Notes: generated by a model not told the origin, from the sequence alone. 64,000 nt of DNA from Arthrobacter sp. OAP107 (GCF_040546765.1 NZ_JBEPOK010000001.1:2170001-2234000), one strand, 5' to 3'. Shown: positions 41,042-49,668, numbered from the stretch's first letter. Numbers and translations: made by a program.

Positions 41042-41866
41042 CTAGAGATTCTTCAGCTCACTGCTCGGGGTCGCGATATCGGCTGTGGCCTCGGTCTCAG
41101 CGGCCCGCTTCTCTGCCCGGCGGGCACGACGCCGATCATTCAGCACACACAGGCCGATGGCTGCGAAGAAGAGCACCAGCATGGGCGTGGCAAGGTAGAA
41201 CATGCTCATCGCGTCCGCCCCTGGGGCAGCCATGGCGGCAAAGAGGCAGACCAGGAACACGGTGATGCGCCAGCTCCTCATGAGCTGTTCCCCCCGCAGC
41301 AGCCCGGCCATGTTCAGGCCGACGAGCACAACCGGCAGCAGGAACGCGATGCCGAAGGCGAGCAGCAGCCTCAGCACGAAGGACAGATACACCTGGGCGC
41401 TGATGAAGTTTGAGCCGCCGGAGGGAGTGAATTCGGTGAGGACACGGACGGCATTGGGCAGGACGAGCCACGCCATCGCCACGCCGCCGACGAAGAGCGG
41501 CACGGCAGCCGCCACGAAGGACAGCGCCAGCCGGCGTTCCTTCTTATGCAGACCCGGGACGATGAAAGCCCAGAGCTGGTACAGCCACACGGGACTGGCC
41601 AGGATGACGCCCAGGAAGACTGACACCTGGATCATGAGGTCGAACGAGCTCGCCACGCCGTCGAAGTTGAGCGACGCCTGGCGGCCCGCGTTGTTATTGA
41701 GGTCCTTGATCGGTTTGATCAGGGCCGACAGCATGGGCTGATACACCATGAAACCCGCAACGGTGGCGAGCACAACGGCGATGGCGGACTTGAACAGCCT
41801 GTTCCTGAGTTCGCGCAGATGGTCCAGCAGAGCCATCCGTCCCTCAGGGTTGGAGCGACGACTCAT
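41042..41866 (-). CDS. tatC: Sec-independent translocase subunit TatC
   Basis: Core receptor of the Tat pathway, 274 aa with six membrane helices. The N-terminal signature NPEGRMALLDHLRELRNRLFKS (cytoplasmic signal-recognition part) and the first periplasmic loop residues FIVPGLHKKERR are conserved. I choose ATG 41866 (MSRRSNPEGRM); a GTG four codons earlier is also possible and would lie only six bases after tatA. With TatA it exports folded, twin-arginine-bearing proteins. Upstream of helY in one operon. Confidence 0.94.
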   Translation of the reverse strand: MSRRSNPEGRMALLDHLRELRNRLFKSAIAVVLATVAGFMVYQPMLSALIKPIKDLNNNAGRQASLNFDGVASSFDLMIQVSVFLGVILASPVWLYQLWAFIVPGLHKKERRLALSFVAAAVPLFVGGVAMAWLVLPNAVRVLTEFTPSGGSNFISAQVYLSFVLRLLLAFGIAFLLPVVLVGLNMAGLLRGEQLMRSWRITVFLVCLFAAMAAPGADAMSMFYLATPMLVLFFAAIGLCVLNDRRRARRAEKRAAETEATADIATPSSELKNL

Positions 41867-41884
41867 GGTTAGTGCCACGTAATC

Positions 41885-42154
41885 TTAGGCGCGGTTGGGG
41901 GGCGGAACGTCGTTGCCGTCTGCCGGGCGGTTTTCCGTCGCGGCGGACCGCGGGTGGTTGACGACGGTGCCTTCAACGGGATCCGTGCCGTCCTTGGCTT
42001 CCGGAGCTCCGTCTTTCTTCATTTCGCGGACTTCCGACTTGAAAATACGCATCGACTGGCCGAGGCTCCGGGCCATGCCGGGCAGCTTCGGTGCAGCGAA
42101 GAGCACCAAAGCCAGGACGATGATGATGATGAGATGCCAGCCTTCAAGCCTCAT
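41885..42154 (-). CDS. tatA: Sec-independent translocase subunit TatA
   Basis: Pore-forming Tat subunit of 89 aa: one N-terminal membrane helix (WHLIIIIVLALVLFAAPKLP), hinge, the amphipathic helix MARSLGQSMRIFKSEVREMK with the conserved FG-like turn, and a polar C-terminal tail. GAAAGGAACACCCACC precedes the ATG. tatC follows within 18 bases. No tatB-like gene is next to it, as is usual for the minimal actinobacterial loci. Confidence 0.93.
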   Translation of the reverse strand: MRLEGWHLIIIIVLALVLFAAPKLPGMARSLGQSMRIFKSEVREMKKDGAPEAKDGTDPVEGTVVNHPRSAATENRPADGNDVPPPNRA

Positions 42155-42189
42155 GGTGGGTGTTCCTTTCGTTTAGTAACATCCTACGT

Positions 42190-42594
42190 TTATCTGAATT
42201 CGATGTCGCGCAGCGACTGGGGCTGGCCGCGTTCGGCCTTCCGGCGGACCCGGCGCCGGCGCCGGGCCTCCTTGCGGGCTTCTTTGGACACGTGGTATTC
42301 ATGGCGCACCTGGTGGGGTGAGGCAAAAGGGGCGGTGCCCGGTGCAACCCCGACTGGTTGCGCAACCCCGACTGGTTGTGCAACCACGACGACGGCGGAA
42401 CCGGTCGACGTGACGGCGGCGCCAGCGGATGCTGCCGCGGGAACCGGGAGGCTGGTGAGCTTGTCCCCCGCCTCACCCAGCTCCTTGACCGTCGCCATGA
42501 ACTGGCGGAACAGGCGGACACCCATGACTACGAAGAACAGCAGGGACAGCGACACGAGCGCCACCCAAATTAGGATCCAGGACCACCAAGGCAT
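42190..42594 (-). CDS. hypothetical single-pass membrane protein
   Basis: A 134-aa product with one N-terminal membrane helix (WWSWILIWVALVSLSLLFFVVMGVRLF), a short helical stretch, a low-complexity Ala/Val/Pro linker and a very basic tail (about residues 105-134, rich in Arg/Lys). The linker contains VAQPVG twice in tandem, from an exact-length 18-bp DNA duplication at 42344-42379. It lies between tatA and pafBC, 35 bases from tatA. A similar small membrane protein of unknown role is common at this position in related genera (recollection). No catalytic residues seen. Confidence 0.7.
   Translation of the reverse strand: MPWWSWILIWVALVSLSLLFFVVMGVRLFRQFMATVKELGEAGDKLTSLPVPAAASAGAAVTSTGSAVVVVAQPVGVAQPVGVAPGTAPFASPHQVRHEYHVSKEARKEARRRRRVRRKAERGQPQSLRDIEFR
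42344..42379. repeat. 18-bp tandem duplication in the membrane-protein gene
   Basis: GCAACCCCGACTGGTTGC (42344-42361) is followed by a second copy (42362-42379) differing only in the last base. The copies keep the frame and duplicate the six residues VAQPVG. Confidence 0.9.
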
Positions 42595-42634
42595 GCTGAG
42601 TAGTCTAGCGGGCGTATTGGTTGGCCGTTGTACT

Positions 42635-42672
42635 GCTAGCTCTTGTAATGGGCGCTAGCTCTTGTATTGGGC
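42635..42672. repeat. 19-bp tandem duplication at the pafBC stop codon
   Basis: GCTAGCTCTTGTAATGGGC (42635-42653) and GCTAGCTCTTGTATTGGGC (42654-42672) differ by one base. On the coding strand the unit carries the codons for the last residues and stop of pafBC (AQYKS), so a second, untranslated copy of the gene's end lies just after its stop. Confidence 0.9.
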
Positions 42673-44688
42673 CCAGCCATTGTATTGAGCCAGGGCCGCT
42701 TCGATCCAGTCCCGGGAGGCGCGCGCAAGTGCATCAGGTTCCAGGATCCGTGCCGTTCCGCCGTGCTGGGCCACGAACATGGGCAGCCATGCCGTGTTGC
42801 CGAACCGGATTTCCGCCACCAGGCCGCCGTCGGGCAGCGGTGCCGTCCGCTCGGCATAGTAGTCGTCCGCGAGCCCGGCACCTCGGGCGGTGAGCTGGAC
42901 GGTGACCAGAGTGTCGTCGTCGTTCGGAGTGAACAGCTTTGCCGGGAATCCGCCGTCGGGCGTTATTCCCGACGAGACCGGCCTGCCGGTTGGGGTGAGG
43001 TCCTCGATCCGGTCCAGCCGGAAATTCCGGAGGCCGGCCGCTGAATGGCAGTAGGCCTCGAAGTACCAGGTGTTGTCCAGCGAGTAGAGGCGGAGCGGGT
43101 CCACGTCCCGCTCCGAAAAGGTGTCCTTCTGCGGGGAGAGGTAGACGAGGTGCAGCTGGGACCCTGATTCGATCGCGTCGCGGATGATCTCGAGGTTGGC
43201 CGAGTTTCCCGGTCCCACCTCAGGCCCGGACAGGGCGGCGGCACGGAGCCCCTCCTCCCCCGCAGCCGCCATCAGCTTGAGCGTCACCGAGTCCAGGGCA
43301 CTTCCCTCAGCCAGTTCCGGCAGCCCGTTCAGGGTCTCCAGGCCCGTGAGCAGGGCGCACGCCTCGTCCACGGTGAAGCGGACCGGCCGGTTCAGCTCCA
43401 TGGACTGGCTGATGAAAACGTGGCCTTCCTCCCACTGGATGTCCAGCAGCTCGTCCGGGTACCCCTGCGGCAGGCCGGAACAGATCAGGATCAGCAGATC
43501 GCCCTCCAGTTCCTGGCGGGTCACCCCGAACCTGTCGGCGACCTCCTCGATCGGGAGGCCCTGGTTGCGGACCAGGAACGGGACCAGCTGCAGCATCCGC
43601 TTGAGCTGGTCCTCCGAGGTCCGCTTGCGGGTCCGCTTTCCCGCCCCCGCATGACCGAACGAATAGGACGGTGCCGGAGCGTCGATGAAGGCGGCGGCAT
43701 TCGCCAGGCGCCGCTGCACGGCTACGGAGAGCTCCGCGGGGCTCACCACCCGGACATTCGGCCCATACGAGGCAAGTTCCTCCCCAAGCACCTCAGCGTC
43801 ACGGTAGGGAACGGCCAGCCGGTCCCAGCCGGCGTCGGCCTTCCCGTCCTTGTTGTCGCCCGGATCCGCGTCTGCCTCCGGGGACGGGGTGGTCTCGGCG
43901 GCGCGCTTGCGCAGCCCCAGCAGCTTGCCGCCGCGGACGTCCACGACGGCGGTGCTCACCGGGAGCTCCGGAAGGCTGTTCAGCTCGGCACGGACATTGA
44001 AACCGGTGGGCGGCGTGAAAGCCTCCCTTGCCAGAACCGTGACCGCCGACGTGAAGCGCGACAGCCGGAAGAAGCGCTTGGCGCCGCGGCCCCGGTCGAA
44101 GCCGACGAGGTACCACTGGCCGAAGCGGCTGCCCAGGCCCCACGGTTCAACGATGCGTTCCTCTTCCCGGCCCGTACTGCCGGCGAGGTAGTGAAAACGG
44201 ACAGCGTGCTGCGCGTGCATGGCGGCCACCAGGTCCTCGAACACCTGCCCGGCAGGCTTGATGCGCGGCTGCACGCCGGCCGGAAGTTCGACGTCGGCCA
44301 GGCCGCCCGCCGCCTGAAGCTTGCGGAGGGCGTTGCCCGCCGCCGTGCCCAAGGCAGCCTGCTCCCAAAGCTGCGAGGCCAGCAGCAGGACAGTCCATTC
44401 GTCCGGAGTCAGTTCCACATCCGGCAGGCGGTTCGATTCCTTGCCGATCCGGTAGCGGGTGGTGCCGGGATCGTCCGAACTCCAACCCAGGTCCGTGACC
44501 GTCTCGACGTCGAAGCCGAAGTCGCGCAGGTCGTTCTTGTCGCGTTCGAACATGCGGCCAAACGCGGCGTCGCTGGCGGCGCCGCCGGCATAGATTTTCT
44601 CCCGCAGCTCACTGCGCCGCAGGCCGTACCGCGAGTTCAGCAGGGCGATCAGGAGGTTCAGCAGGCGTTCAGTACGTTGGGCGGACAC
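42655..44688 (-). CDS. pafBC: fused PafBC WYL-domain regulator
   Basis: DNA-damage response activator of 677 aa, formed by PafB (about residues 1-330) and PafC (about 355-677) in one chain. Each half has an N-terminal winged helix (TERLLNLLIALLNSRYGLRRSELREKI; DQLKRMLQLVPFLVRNQGLPIEEVADRF), a WYL domain (HAQHAVRFHYLAGS...WYLVGFDRGRGAKRFFRLSRF; LHLVYLSPQKDTFSERDVDPLRLYSLDNTWYFEAYCHS) and a C-terminal WCX domain. In mycobacteria pafB and pafC are separate; the fused form is known from Arthrobacter. It starts with GTG. A gap separates it from the FKBP gene upstream, so it may have its own promoter. Confidence 0.93.
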   Translation of the reverse strand: MSAQRTERLLNLLIALLNSRYGLRRSELREKIYAGGAASDAAFGRMFERDKNDLRDFGFDVETVTDLGWSSDDPGTTRYRIGKESNRLPDVELTPDEWTVLLLASQLWEQAALGTAAGNALRKLQAAGGLADVELPAGVQPRIKPAGQVFEDLVAAMHAQHAVRFHYLAGSTGREEERIVEPWGLGSRFGQWYLVGFDRGRGAKRFFRLSRFTSAVTVLAREAFTPPTGFNVRAELNSLPELPVSTAVVDVRGGKLLGLRKRAAETTPSPEADADPGDNKDGKADAGWDRLAVPYRDAEVLGEELASYGPNVRVVSPAELSVAVQRRLANAAAFIDAPAPSYSFGHAGAGKRTRKRTSEDQLKRMLQLVPFLVRNQGLPIEEVADRFGVTRQELEGDLLILICSGLPQGYPDELLDIQWEEGHVFISQSMELNRPVRFTVDEACALLTGLETLNGLPELAEGSALDSVTLKLMAAAGEEGLRAAALSGPEVGPGNSANLEIIRDAIESGSQLHLVYLSPQKDTFSERDVDPLRLYSLDNTWYFEAYCHSAAGLRNFRLDRIEDLTPTGRPVSSGITPDGGFPAKLFTPNDDDTLVTVQLTARGAGLADDYYAERTAPLPDGGLVAEIRFGNTAWLPMFVAQHGGTARILEPDALARASRDWIEAALAQYNGWAQYKS

Positions 44689-44731
44689 CCTCGTTACGTT
44701 ACTAAAGCCGCTCAGGCAAAAACGCGAAAGT

Positions 44732-44769
44732 GCGGCAACAATCCGGAAAATCCTTCCGATTGTTACCGC
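44732..44769. repeat. imperfect hairpin upstream of pafBC
   Basis: Arms GCGGCAACAATCCGGAA (44732-44748) and TTCCGATTGTTACCGC (44754-44769) pair with one mismatch and one bulge. It sits 44 bases before the pafBC start, within the gap after the FKBP gene. It could be a terminator for the upstream operon or a site in the pafBC promoter. Confidence 0.55.
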
Positions 44770-44790
44770 GCTTCCGCAGTTAAAGCGGCC

Positions 44791-44901
44791 GGGTGGGGGC
44801 CCACGCCCGCCGGGTTCCCTGTCCGAACCTGTGAGGATAGGCGGCGGGTGGGGGGCCCACGACCGCCGGGTTCCCTGTCCGAACTTGCGAGGATAGGGGG
44901 C
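44791..44901. repeat. 55/56-bp tandem duplication between the FKBP gene and pafBC
   Basis: Unit 1 (44791-44845) and unit 2 (44846-44901) share more than 90 percent identity, both starting GGGTGGGG and containing CCGCCGGGTTCCCTGTCC; a third partial copy (GGGTGGGGA) begins at 44902 and abuts the FKBP gene stop. No coding frame is supported across it. Confidence 0.85.
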
Positions 44902-44910
44902 GGGTGGGGA

Positions 44911-45306
44911 CTAGCGGACGCCCACCAGGTCCACGACGAAGATGAGGGCCTCGTTCGGGCCGATCGCTCCGCCGGCACCGCGCGAGCCGTAGGCCAGCTC
45001 GGAGGGGATCTCCAGGCGGCGGCGTCCGCCCACCTTCATGCCGAGCAGACCCTGGTCCCAGCCCTGGATGACCTGGCCGACGCCGACGCGGAAGTCCAGC
45101 GGGGCGCCGCGGCCCCAGGACGCGTCGAACTCTTCGCCGGTGGACCAGGCCACGCCGACGTAGTGCGTGGAGACGGTGTCGCCGGCCTTGGCCTCGGGAC
45201 CGTCGCCTTCAATGATGTCGGTGATGACGAGTTCCGTGGGCACCGGGCCTTCGGGGAAGTCGATTTCGGGCTTTTCGCGGTCGAGCTTGCGCTGGCCAAA
45301 TGACAT
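44911..45306 (-). CDS. FKBP-type peptidyl-prolyl cis-trans isomerase
   Basis: Cytoplasmic prolyl isomerase of 131 aa, a single FKBP domain: TDIIEGDGPEAKAGDTVSTHYVGVAWSTGEEFDASWGRG, FRVGVGQVIQGWDQGLLGMKVGGRRRLEIPSELAYGSRG (with the active-site Val-Ile-x-Gly-Trp and Tyr) and the final FVVDLVGV. No signal peptide. It follows the larger lipoprotein paralogue by 58 bases in the same direction, so the two are likely cotranscribed. Assists folding; why it sits in the proteasome locus is not known. Confidence 0.92.
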   Translation of the reverse strand: MSFGQRKLDREKPEIDFPEGPVPTELVITDIIEGDGPEAKAGDTVSTHYVGVAWSTGEEFDASWGRGAPLDFRVGVGQVIQGWDQGLLGMKVGGRRRLEIPSELAYGSRGAGGAIGPNEALIFVVDLVGVR

Positions 45307-45364
45307 GGTTGCTCCTTCTGCTGGTGGAACTTGGGTATTCGCCTTGATACTTTACGCTGTGGCG

Positions 45365-46294
45365 TTACTTGGTGCCGAGGATGTCGACGACGAACACGAG
45401 GTCCCCCTTGGCGTCACCCTGGCCCTTATCGCCATAGGCGAGGTCCTTGGGGATGACGAGCAGGACGCGCGAGCCGACCGTCTTGCCGGTCAGGCCCTGG
45501 GTCCAGCCCTTGATGACCTGGTTCAGCGCGAACGATGCGGTCTGCTTGCGGTCGAAGCTGGAGTCGAACTTCTTGCCGCTGGCCAGGGCCACGCCGACGT
45601 AGTTGACGGTCAGGGTATCCGTGGCCTTGACGGCGGCGCCCTTGCCCTTGATCAGGTCCTGGGCGATGAGCTTCTTCGGGGCTGCGACACCCTTGACCGA
45701 GATCTCCGGAACGCCGTCCTTCTCGGTGACGGTCGGCAGGCCGGCCGGCGGGGTGACCTTTTCGCCTTCCGGCTTCTCCAGGACCTTCGGGGCCTCCTTG
45801 GCTGAGATGACCTTGATGATCAGGAGCTGGGTCGGCTGGGCAGCGGCACCTTTTGCAGCGGCCTTGCCCGGGATGGCGAGGGCGAGCTGGGAGCCCACCT
45901 TGGCGCCGACAAACGCGTTGTAGACGATCGCGCTGCCGGTCTTGAGTTCATCGTTCAGTTCGAGGGGCTCGGGATCGCGGGGGAAGCTGTCGTCCAGCGT
46001 GGAGCCGTCCTTGGCATTGAGGGCAAGAACGGAGATCTCGGCGATCTGGTTGGCCTTCACGCGGTCCCCGCTGCCTTCGGTGACAACCTTGACGGTGGGT
46101 TCGGCAACCTCGAGGGGCTTGGTGAACTCGACGCCCGGGGCTTTCTTGTCCCCCTTGTCCGTCAGCTTGAGTGAGTCGAGCTTGGCGGTCTCACCCGCGG
46201 ACTGGCTGGTCGGTTCCGGGGCTGCGGGCTCCTGGCCACCGCAGGCGGTCAGCAGAAGCAGCACGGGAAGAAGGATTGCTAGTAGTCGGCGCAC
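45365..46294 (-). CDS. secreted FKBP-type prolyl isomerase lipoprotein
   Basis: Exported prolyl isomerase of 309 aa. The GTG at 46294 gives a lipoprotein signal RRLLAILLPVLLLLTACGG with the lipid-modified Cys near residue 17. Two FKBP-like domains follow: a degenerate first one (about residues 60-165, DGSTLDDSFPRDPEPLELN) and a well-conserved second one (about 205-309, VNYVGVALASGKKFDSSFDR, VIKGWTQGLTGKTVGSRVLLVIPKDLAYG, FVVDILG). It probably helps fold extracytoplasmic proteins. Located after pafA, 110 bases downstream. Confidence 0.9.
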   Translation of the reverse strand: MRRLLAILLPVLLLLTACGGQEPAAPEPTSQSAGETAKLDSLKLTDKGDKKAPGVEFTKPLEVAEPTVKVVTEGSGDRVKANQIAEISVLALNAKDGSTLDDSFPRDPEPLELNDELKTGSAIVYNAFVGAKVGSQLALAIPGKAAAKGAAAQPTQLLIIKVISAKEAPKVLEKPEGEKVTPPAGLPTVTEKDGVPEISVKGVAAPKKLIAQDLIKGKGAAVKATDTLTVNYVGVALASGKKFDSSFDRKQTASFALNQVIKGWTQGLTGKTVGSRVLLVIPKDLAYGDKGQGDAKGDLVFVVDILGTK

Positions 46295-46403
46295 GTAAGA
46301 ACTTTCGTCGGGGCAAGATGGATGCCCTGCCGGGATGCTGGACACGGCAAGGCAGTCAGGACCGCAGAACGGCCTCTTCCAGAGTAACGCGGAAAGCTGG
46401 GTA

Positions 46404-47768
46404 TCAGCCCATAGAGTCCAGAAGGGCGTCCACCCGCTCGTCCTCGTTGCGGAACGGGTCCTTGCACAGAATGGTCTGGTGCGCGCGGTCGTTGAGCTTC
46501 AGATGGACCCAGTCCACGGTGTAGTCACGGCCCAGCTCCTGCGCCTTGCGGACGAAGTCGCCACGCAGCTTGGCCCGGGTGGTCTGCGGCGGGGCGTCGA
46601 CGGCGTCCTTGATGGCCGTTTCCTCGGTCACCCGGCGGACTGCGCCGCGTGACTGCAGCAGGTAGTACAGGCCGCGGGAACGGGAGATGTCGTGGTAGGT
46701 GAGGTCCAGTTGCGCGATCCGGGGGGCGTCCAGGCCCAGGCCGTGGCGCCTGCGGTAGCTGTCCATCAGCTTTTTCTTGATCGCCCAGTCGATTTCGGTG
46801 TCGATAGTGCTGGAGTCGCCGCTTTCGATGGCGCGCAGCGTCCGCCCCCACAGGTCCAGGATCAGCGGGACGTGCGGGTTGTGGGCTCCGTTTTCCTCGA
46901 CGAACGCCGTGACTTTGCTCAGGTACTCCTGCTGGATCTCCAGCGCGGTGAGCTGGCGGCCGTTGGCGAGCCGGACAAGCGCGCGGCCGCTCAGGTCATG
47001 GGAGATCTCCCGGATGCTGCGGATGGGGTTTTCCATCCGCATGTCCCGCATGATCACTCCCGCCTCGATCATCCGCAGGATGAGGTCCACGGTGCCCACC
47101 TTGAGCAGTGCCGTGGTCTCGGACATGTTGGAGTCCCCGACGATCACGTGCAGGCGGCGGTAGAACTCGGCATCGGCATGCGGCTCGTCGCGGGTGTTGA
47201 TGATGGGCCGCGAACGGGTGGTAGCGGAGGACACGCCCTCCCAGATGTGGTCAGCCCGTTGCGAAAACGCGTAGGTGGCTCCGTGCGGCGTCTTCAGGAT
47301 CTTGCCGGCACCGGCGATGAGCTGGCGCGTGACGAGGAACGGGATAAGGATCTCGGCCAGCCGGGTGAACTCGCCGCGGCGGGGAATGAGGTAGTTCTCG
47401 TGGCTGCCGTAGGAGTTGCCCGCGGAGTCGGTGTTGTTCTTGAACAGGTACACCGTCCCGTTGAAGCCCTCGGCAGCCAGCCTGGACTGGGCCTCGTCCA
47501 CGAGGTCGTCCAGGATGAGCTCCCCGGCGCGGTCATGGGCAATCAGCTGGGCGAGGTCGTCGCATTCTGCGGTTGCATACTCCGGATGCGAGCCCACGTC
47601 GAGGTACAGGCGGGACCCGTTGGTGAGGAACACGTTGGAGGACCGTCCCCAGCTGACCACTTTGCGGAACAGGTAGCGGGCCACTTCCTCCGGGGCGAGG
47701 GGGCGGGAGTCCGGGCTCGAATAGGAAATCCCGAATTCGGTTTCAATGCCGAAGATCCTCTTGTCCAT
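46404..47768 (-). CDS. pafA: Pup-protein ligase PafA
   Basis: Glutamine-synthetase-like ligase of 454 aa that activates the C-terminal glutamate of Pup with ATP and joins it to target lysines. The start MDKRIFGIETEFGISY with the metal-binding Glu, the catalytic aspartate motif RLYLDVGSHPEYATAECD (about residues 55-72) and KNNTDSAGNSYGSHENYLIPR are all intact. The ATG at 47768 begins one base after the prcA stop (TGAC-ATG), showing tight coupling. Missing features: none. It is separated from dop by prcA, prcB and pup. Confidence 0.96.
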   Translation of the reverse strand: MDKRIFGIETEFGISYSSPDSRPLAPEEVARYLFRKVVSWGRSSNVFLTNGSRLYLDVGSHPEYATAECDDLAQLIAHDRAGELILDDLVDEAQSRLAAEGFNGTVYLFKNNTDSAGNSYGSHENYLIPRRGEFTRLAEILIPFLVTRQLIAGAGKILKTPHGATYAFSQRADHIWEGVSSATTRSRPIINTRDEPHADAEFYRRLHVIVGDSNMSETTALLKVGTVDLILRMIEAGVIMRDMRMENPIRSIREISHDLSGRALVRLANGRQLTALEIQQEYLSKVTAFVEENGAHNPHVPLILDLWGRTLRAIESGDSSTIDTEIDWAIKKKLMDSYRRRHGLGLDAPRIAQLDLTYHDISRSRGLYYLLQSRGAVRRVTEETAIKDAVDAPPQTTRAKLRGDFVRKAQELGRDYTVDWVHLKLNDRAHQTILCKDPFRNEDERVDALLDSMG

Positions 47769-47769
47769 G

Positions 47770-48477
47770 TCAGCTCTCCTCAGCCAGCAGTTCCACAACG
47801 TCCTGGTCGGACAATCTGCGGAAAGCCCTCCGCGTCCCCCTGTTGCTTTCCGAACTGCGGTGCAGCACCGCCACTTCCAAAGCCTTGGCCGGCAGGTCAG
47901 GTGCCTCGTTGTCCGTCGCGAGGCCCCTGACGGCGAGCCGGATCGCCGCCGCGAACGACAGGTCGCGCTGCCAGCCGCCCTCGATCGAACCGGACACCTT
48001 GTCCGCCTGGCCGCCCATCACGATGAAGTTGTGCTCGTCCGCGATCGAGCCGTCAAACGTCAGGCGGTAGAGGTGGTCGAGGTCCTGGCTCGCACCCACT
48101 TCGGCCACAGCGAGCTCGACCTCGAACGGCTTCTGTTCCGCGGTGAAGACGGCACCCAGGCTCTGGGCGTAGACGCTGGCCAGTCCCCGGGCGGTGACGT
48201 CCTCGCGGTCGTAGGAATAGCCGCGGACGTCGGCGTAGCGCACGCCGGCCTGGCGGAGGCTTTCAAACTCGTTGTACTTTCCGACGGCGGCGAAGGCGAT
48301 CTTGTCGTAGATCTCGCCGATCTTGTGCAGCGACGGTGACGGGTTCTCCGCCACCAGGGCGATCCCGTCCTCGCAGCTGATTACGATGACGGACCGGCCG
48401 CGGGCGATGCCTTTCCGTGCGAAGTCCGCACGGTCCTTCATCAGCTGTTCGGGAGAGACATAGAACTGCTGTGTCAT
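47770..48477 (-). CDS. prcA: proteasome alpha subunit PrcA
   Basis: Structural ring subunit of the 20S proteasome, 235 aa. It begins MTQQFYVSPEQLMKDRADFARKGIARGRS, the gate-forming N-terminus, and contains NPSPSLHKIGEIYDKIAFAAVGKYNEFE. I choose the ATG at 48477, one base after the prcB stop; the frame is open 35 codons upstream inside prcB. The alpha rings control entry to the chamber and dock the Mpa C-terminal tails. It lies between prcB and pafA in a tightly packed operon. Confidence 0.95.
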   Translation of the reverse strand: MTQQFYVSPEQLMKDRADFARKGIARGRSVIVISCEDGIALVAENPSPSLHKIGEIYDKIAFAAVGKYNEFESLRQAGVRYADVRGYSYDREDVTARGLASVYAQSLGAVFTAEQKPFEVELAVAEVGASQDLDHLYRLTFDGSIADEHNFIVMGGQADKVSGSIEGGWQRDLSFAAAIRLAVRGLATDNEAPDLPAKALEVAVLHRSSESNRGTRRAFRRLSDQDVVELLAEES

Positions 48478-48478
48478 A

Positions 48479-49300
48479 TCAGGCCTCCCTCCTGGCAGCT
48501 GCCCTGGACTCGATGATGTTTCCGGCCATGGCCGCGAGTTCCCGCTCGGAAACCCTCCGGGCACCGGCCCGGTTGACGGCATAGACCACGGGCCACAGTT
48601 GCCGCACGGGGTCGGGGCCGCCGGTGGCGGAGTCGTCGTCGGCGGCGTCGTAGAGGGATTCGACAGCCACGGCTATGGCTTCCTCTTCGGGCAGGTTGGG
48701 CCGCCAAAGTTTTTTGAGGGCGCCGCGGGCGAACATTGATCCGGAACCCACGGCGTGGTGTTCCTGTTCCTCGTAGCGGCCGCCGGTTACGTCATAGGAG
48801 AAGAGCCGCCCTATCCCGGCGGCAGTGTCGAAGCCTGCGAAAAGCGGGACCACTGCGAGGCCCTGCAGCGCCATGGGCAGGTTGCCGCGGATCATGGCGC
48901 CGAGCCGGTTTGCCTTGCCGTCCAGGCTCAGGAGGGTGCCCTCGATCTTCTCGTAGTGCTCGAGCTCCACCTGGAACAGGCGGGTCAGGTCGATCGCGAT
49001 GCCTGCCGTGCCGGCAATTCCGAGGACCGAATACTGGTCGGCGGGGAAGACCTTTTCGATGTGTCGGCTGGCGATGATGTTGCCCATGGTGGCCCGGCGG
49101 TCGCCGGCCATGACGATGCCGCCGGCGTAGGTCATGGCCACGATGGTGGTGGCGTGGGGCACGGCGAGGGGCTGGCCGGCGGGCGTGCCCGTGGCGAATG
49201 GTGCGTACTGGGGAAGCAGTTCCGGACGGTCGCGTTGGAGATGCTCAGTGAACGACGACGTCGCGTGGGCGGCTACCTTGTTGGCTGTTGTCTCCTGCAC
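48479..49300 (-). CDS. prcB: proteasome beta subunit PrcB
   Basis: Catalytic subunit of the 20S proteasome, 273 aa. A propeptide of 50 residues ends at PHA, and the mature protein begins with Thr51 (TTIVAMTYAGGIVMAGDRRATMG), the N-terminal nucleophile; Asp and Lys partners are in the same stretch (AGDRR) and in HIEKVF. Ser-Asp of the GSGS region follows (HHAVGSGSMFARGAL). It lies 84 bases after pup and one base before prcA. Confidence 0.96.
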   Translation of the reverse strand: MQETTANKVAAHATSSFTEHLQRDRPELLPQYAPFATGTPAGQPLAVPHATTIVAMTYAGGIVMAGDRRATMGNIIASRHIEKVFPADQYSVLGIAGTAGIAIDLTRLFQVELEHYEKIEGTLLSLDGKANRLGAMIRGNLPMALQGLAVVPLFAGFDTAAGIGRLFSYDVTGGRYEEQEHHAVGSGSMFARGALKKLWRPNLPEEEAIAVAVESLYDAADDDSATGGPDPVRQLWPVVYAVNRAGARRVSERELAAMAGNIIESRAAARREA

Positions 49301-49384
49301 TGGTGCACTCCTTCAACGTGATACTTCAGCGGCTGTCCGGTCCCTCTGGCCTCCGTGCCCGGTGCGGGTGGTGTGGCTGCCGGT

Positions 49385-49585
49385 CTACTGGCCGCCCTTT
49401 TGCACGAATGCCCGGACGAATTCCTCCGCGTTGGACTCCAGGACGCCGTCGATCTCGTCGAGGAGATCGTCAACGCCCTGCGTCGAGGCGGATGCCTGTC
49501 CTTCTGCGGGCGCCGGCGGTACGGGGACCTCTTCCTCGACCTCGGTGTCGCGTGGCTGTGGCTGCTGTTGCTCCTGGCCTGCCAT
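49385..49585 (-). CDS. pup: prokaryotic ubiquitin-like protein Pup
   Basis: Small disordered tag protein of 66 aa. It starts MAGQEQQQPQPRDTEVEEE and ends DEIDGVLESNAEEFVRAFVQKGGQ. The C-terminal GGQ must be deamidated to GGE by Dop before ligation by PafA; the helical part with VDDLLDEIDGVLESNAEEFV is the Mpa-binding region. An AAAGGAGAAGGAC ribosome-binding stretch precedes the ATG at 49585; an open frame continues 28 codons further upstream. It lies between dop and prcB. Confidence 0.96.
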   Translation of the reverse strand: MAGQEQQQPQPRDTEVEEEVPVPPAPAEGQASASTQGVDDLLDEIDGVLESNAEEFVRAFVQKGGQ

Positions 49586-49668
49586 GTCCTTCTCCTTTAT
49601 CCAGTCCCCCGTTCCGGAGGACATCTTGTATGCCCATATTGCCACGCAAAGGGCCTTTTCGGGGTGCA

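Noticed and set aside
42635..42672. insertion-sequence target duplication
   Set aside because: The two 19-bp copies are directly adjacent with nothing between them, so simple slippage duplication explains them better.
43420..45303. 627-codon open frame antisense to pafBC and the FKBP gene
   Set aside because: Shadow frame that also runs through the tandem repeat; no family or start signal.
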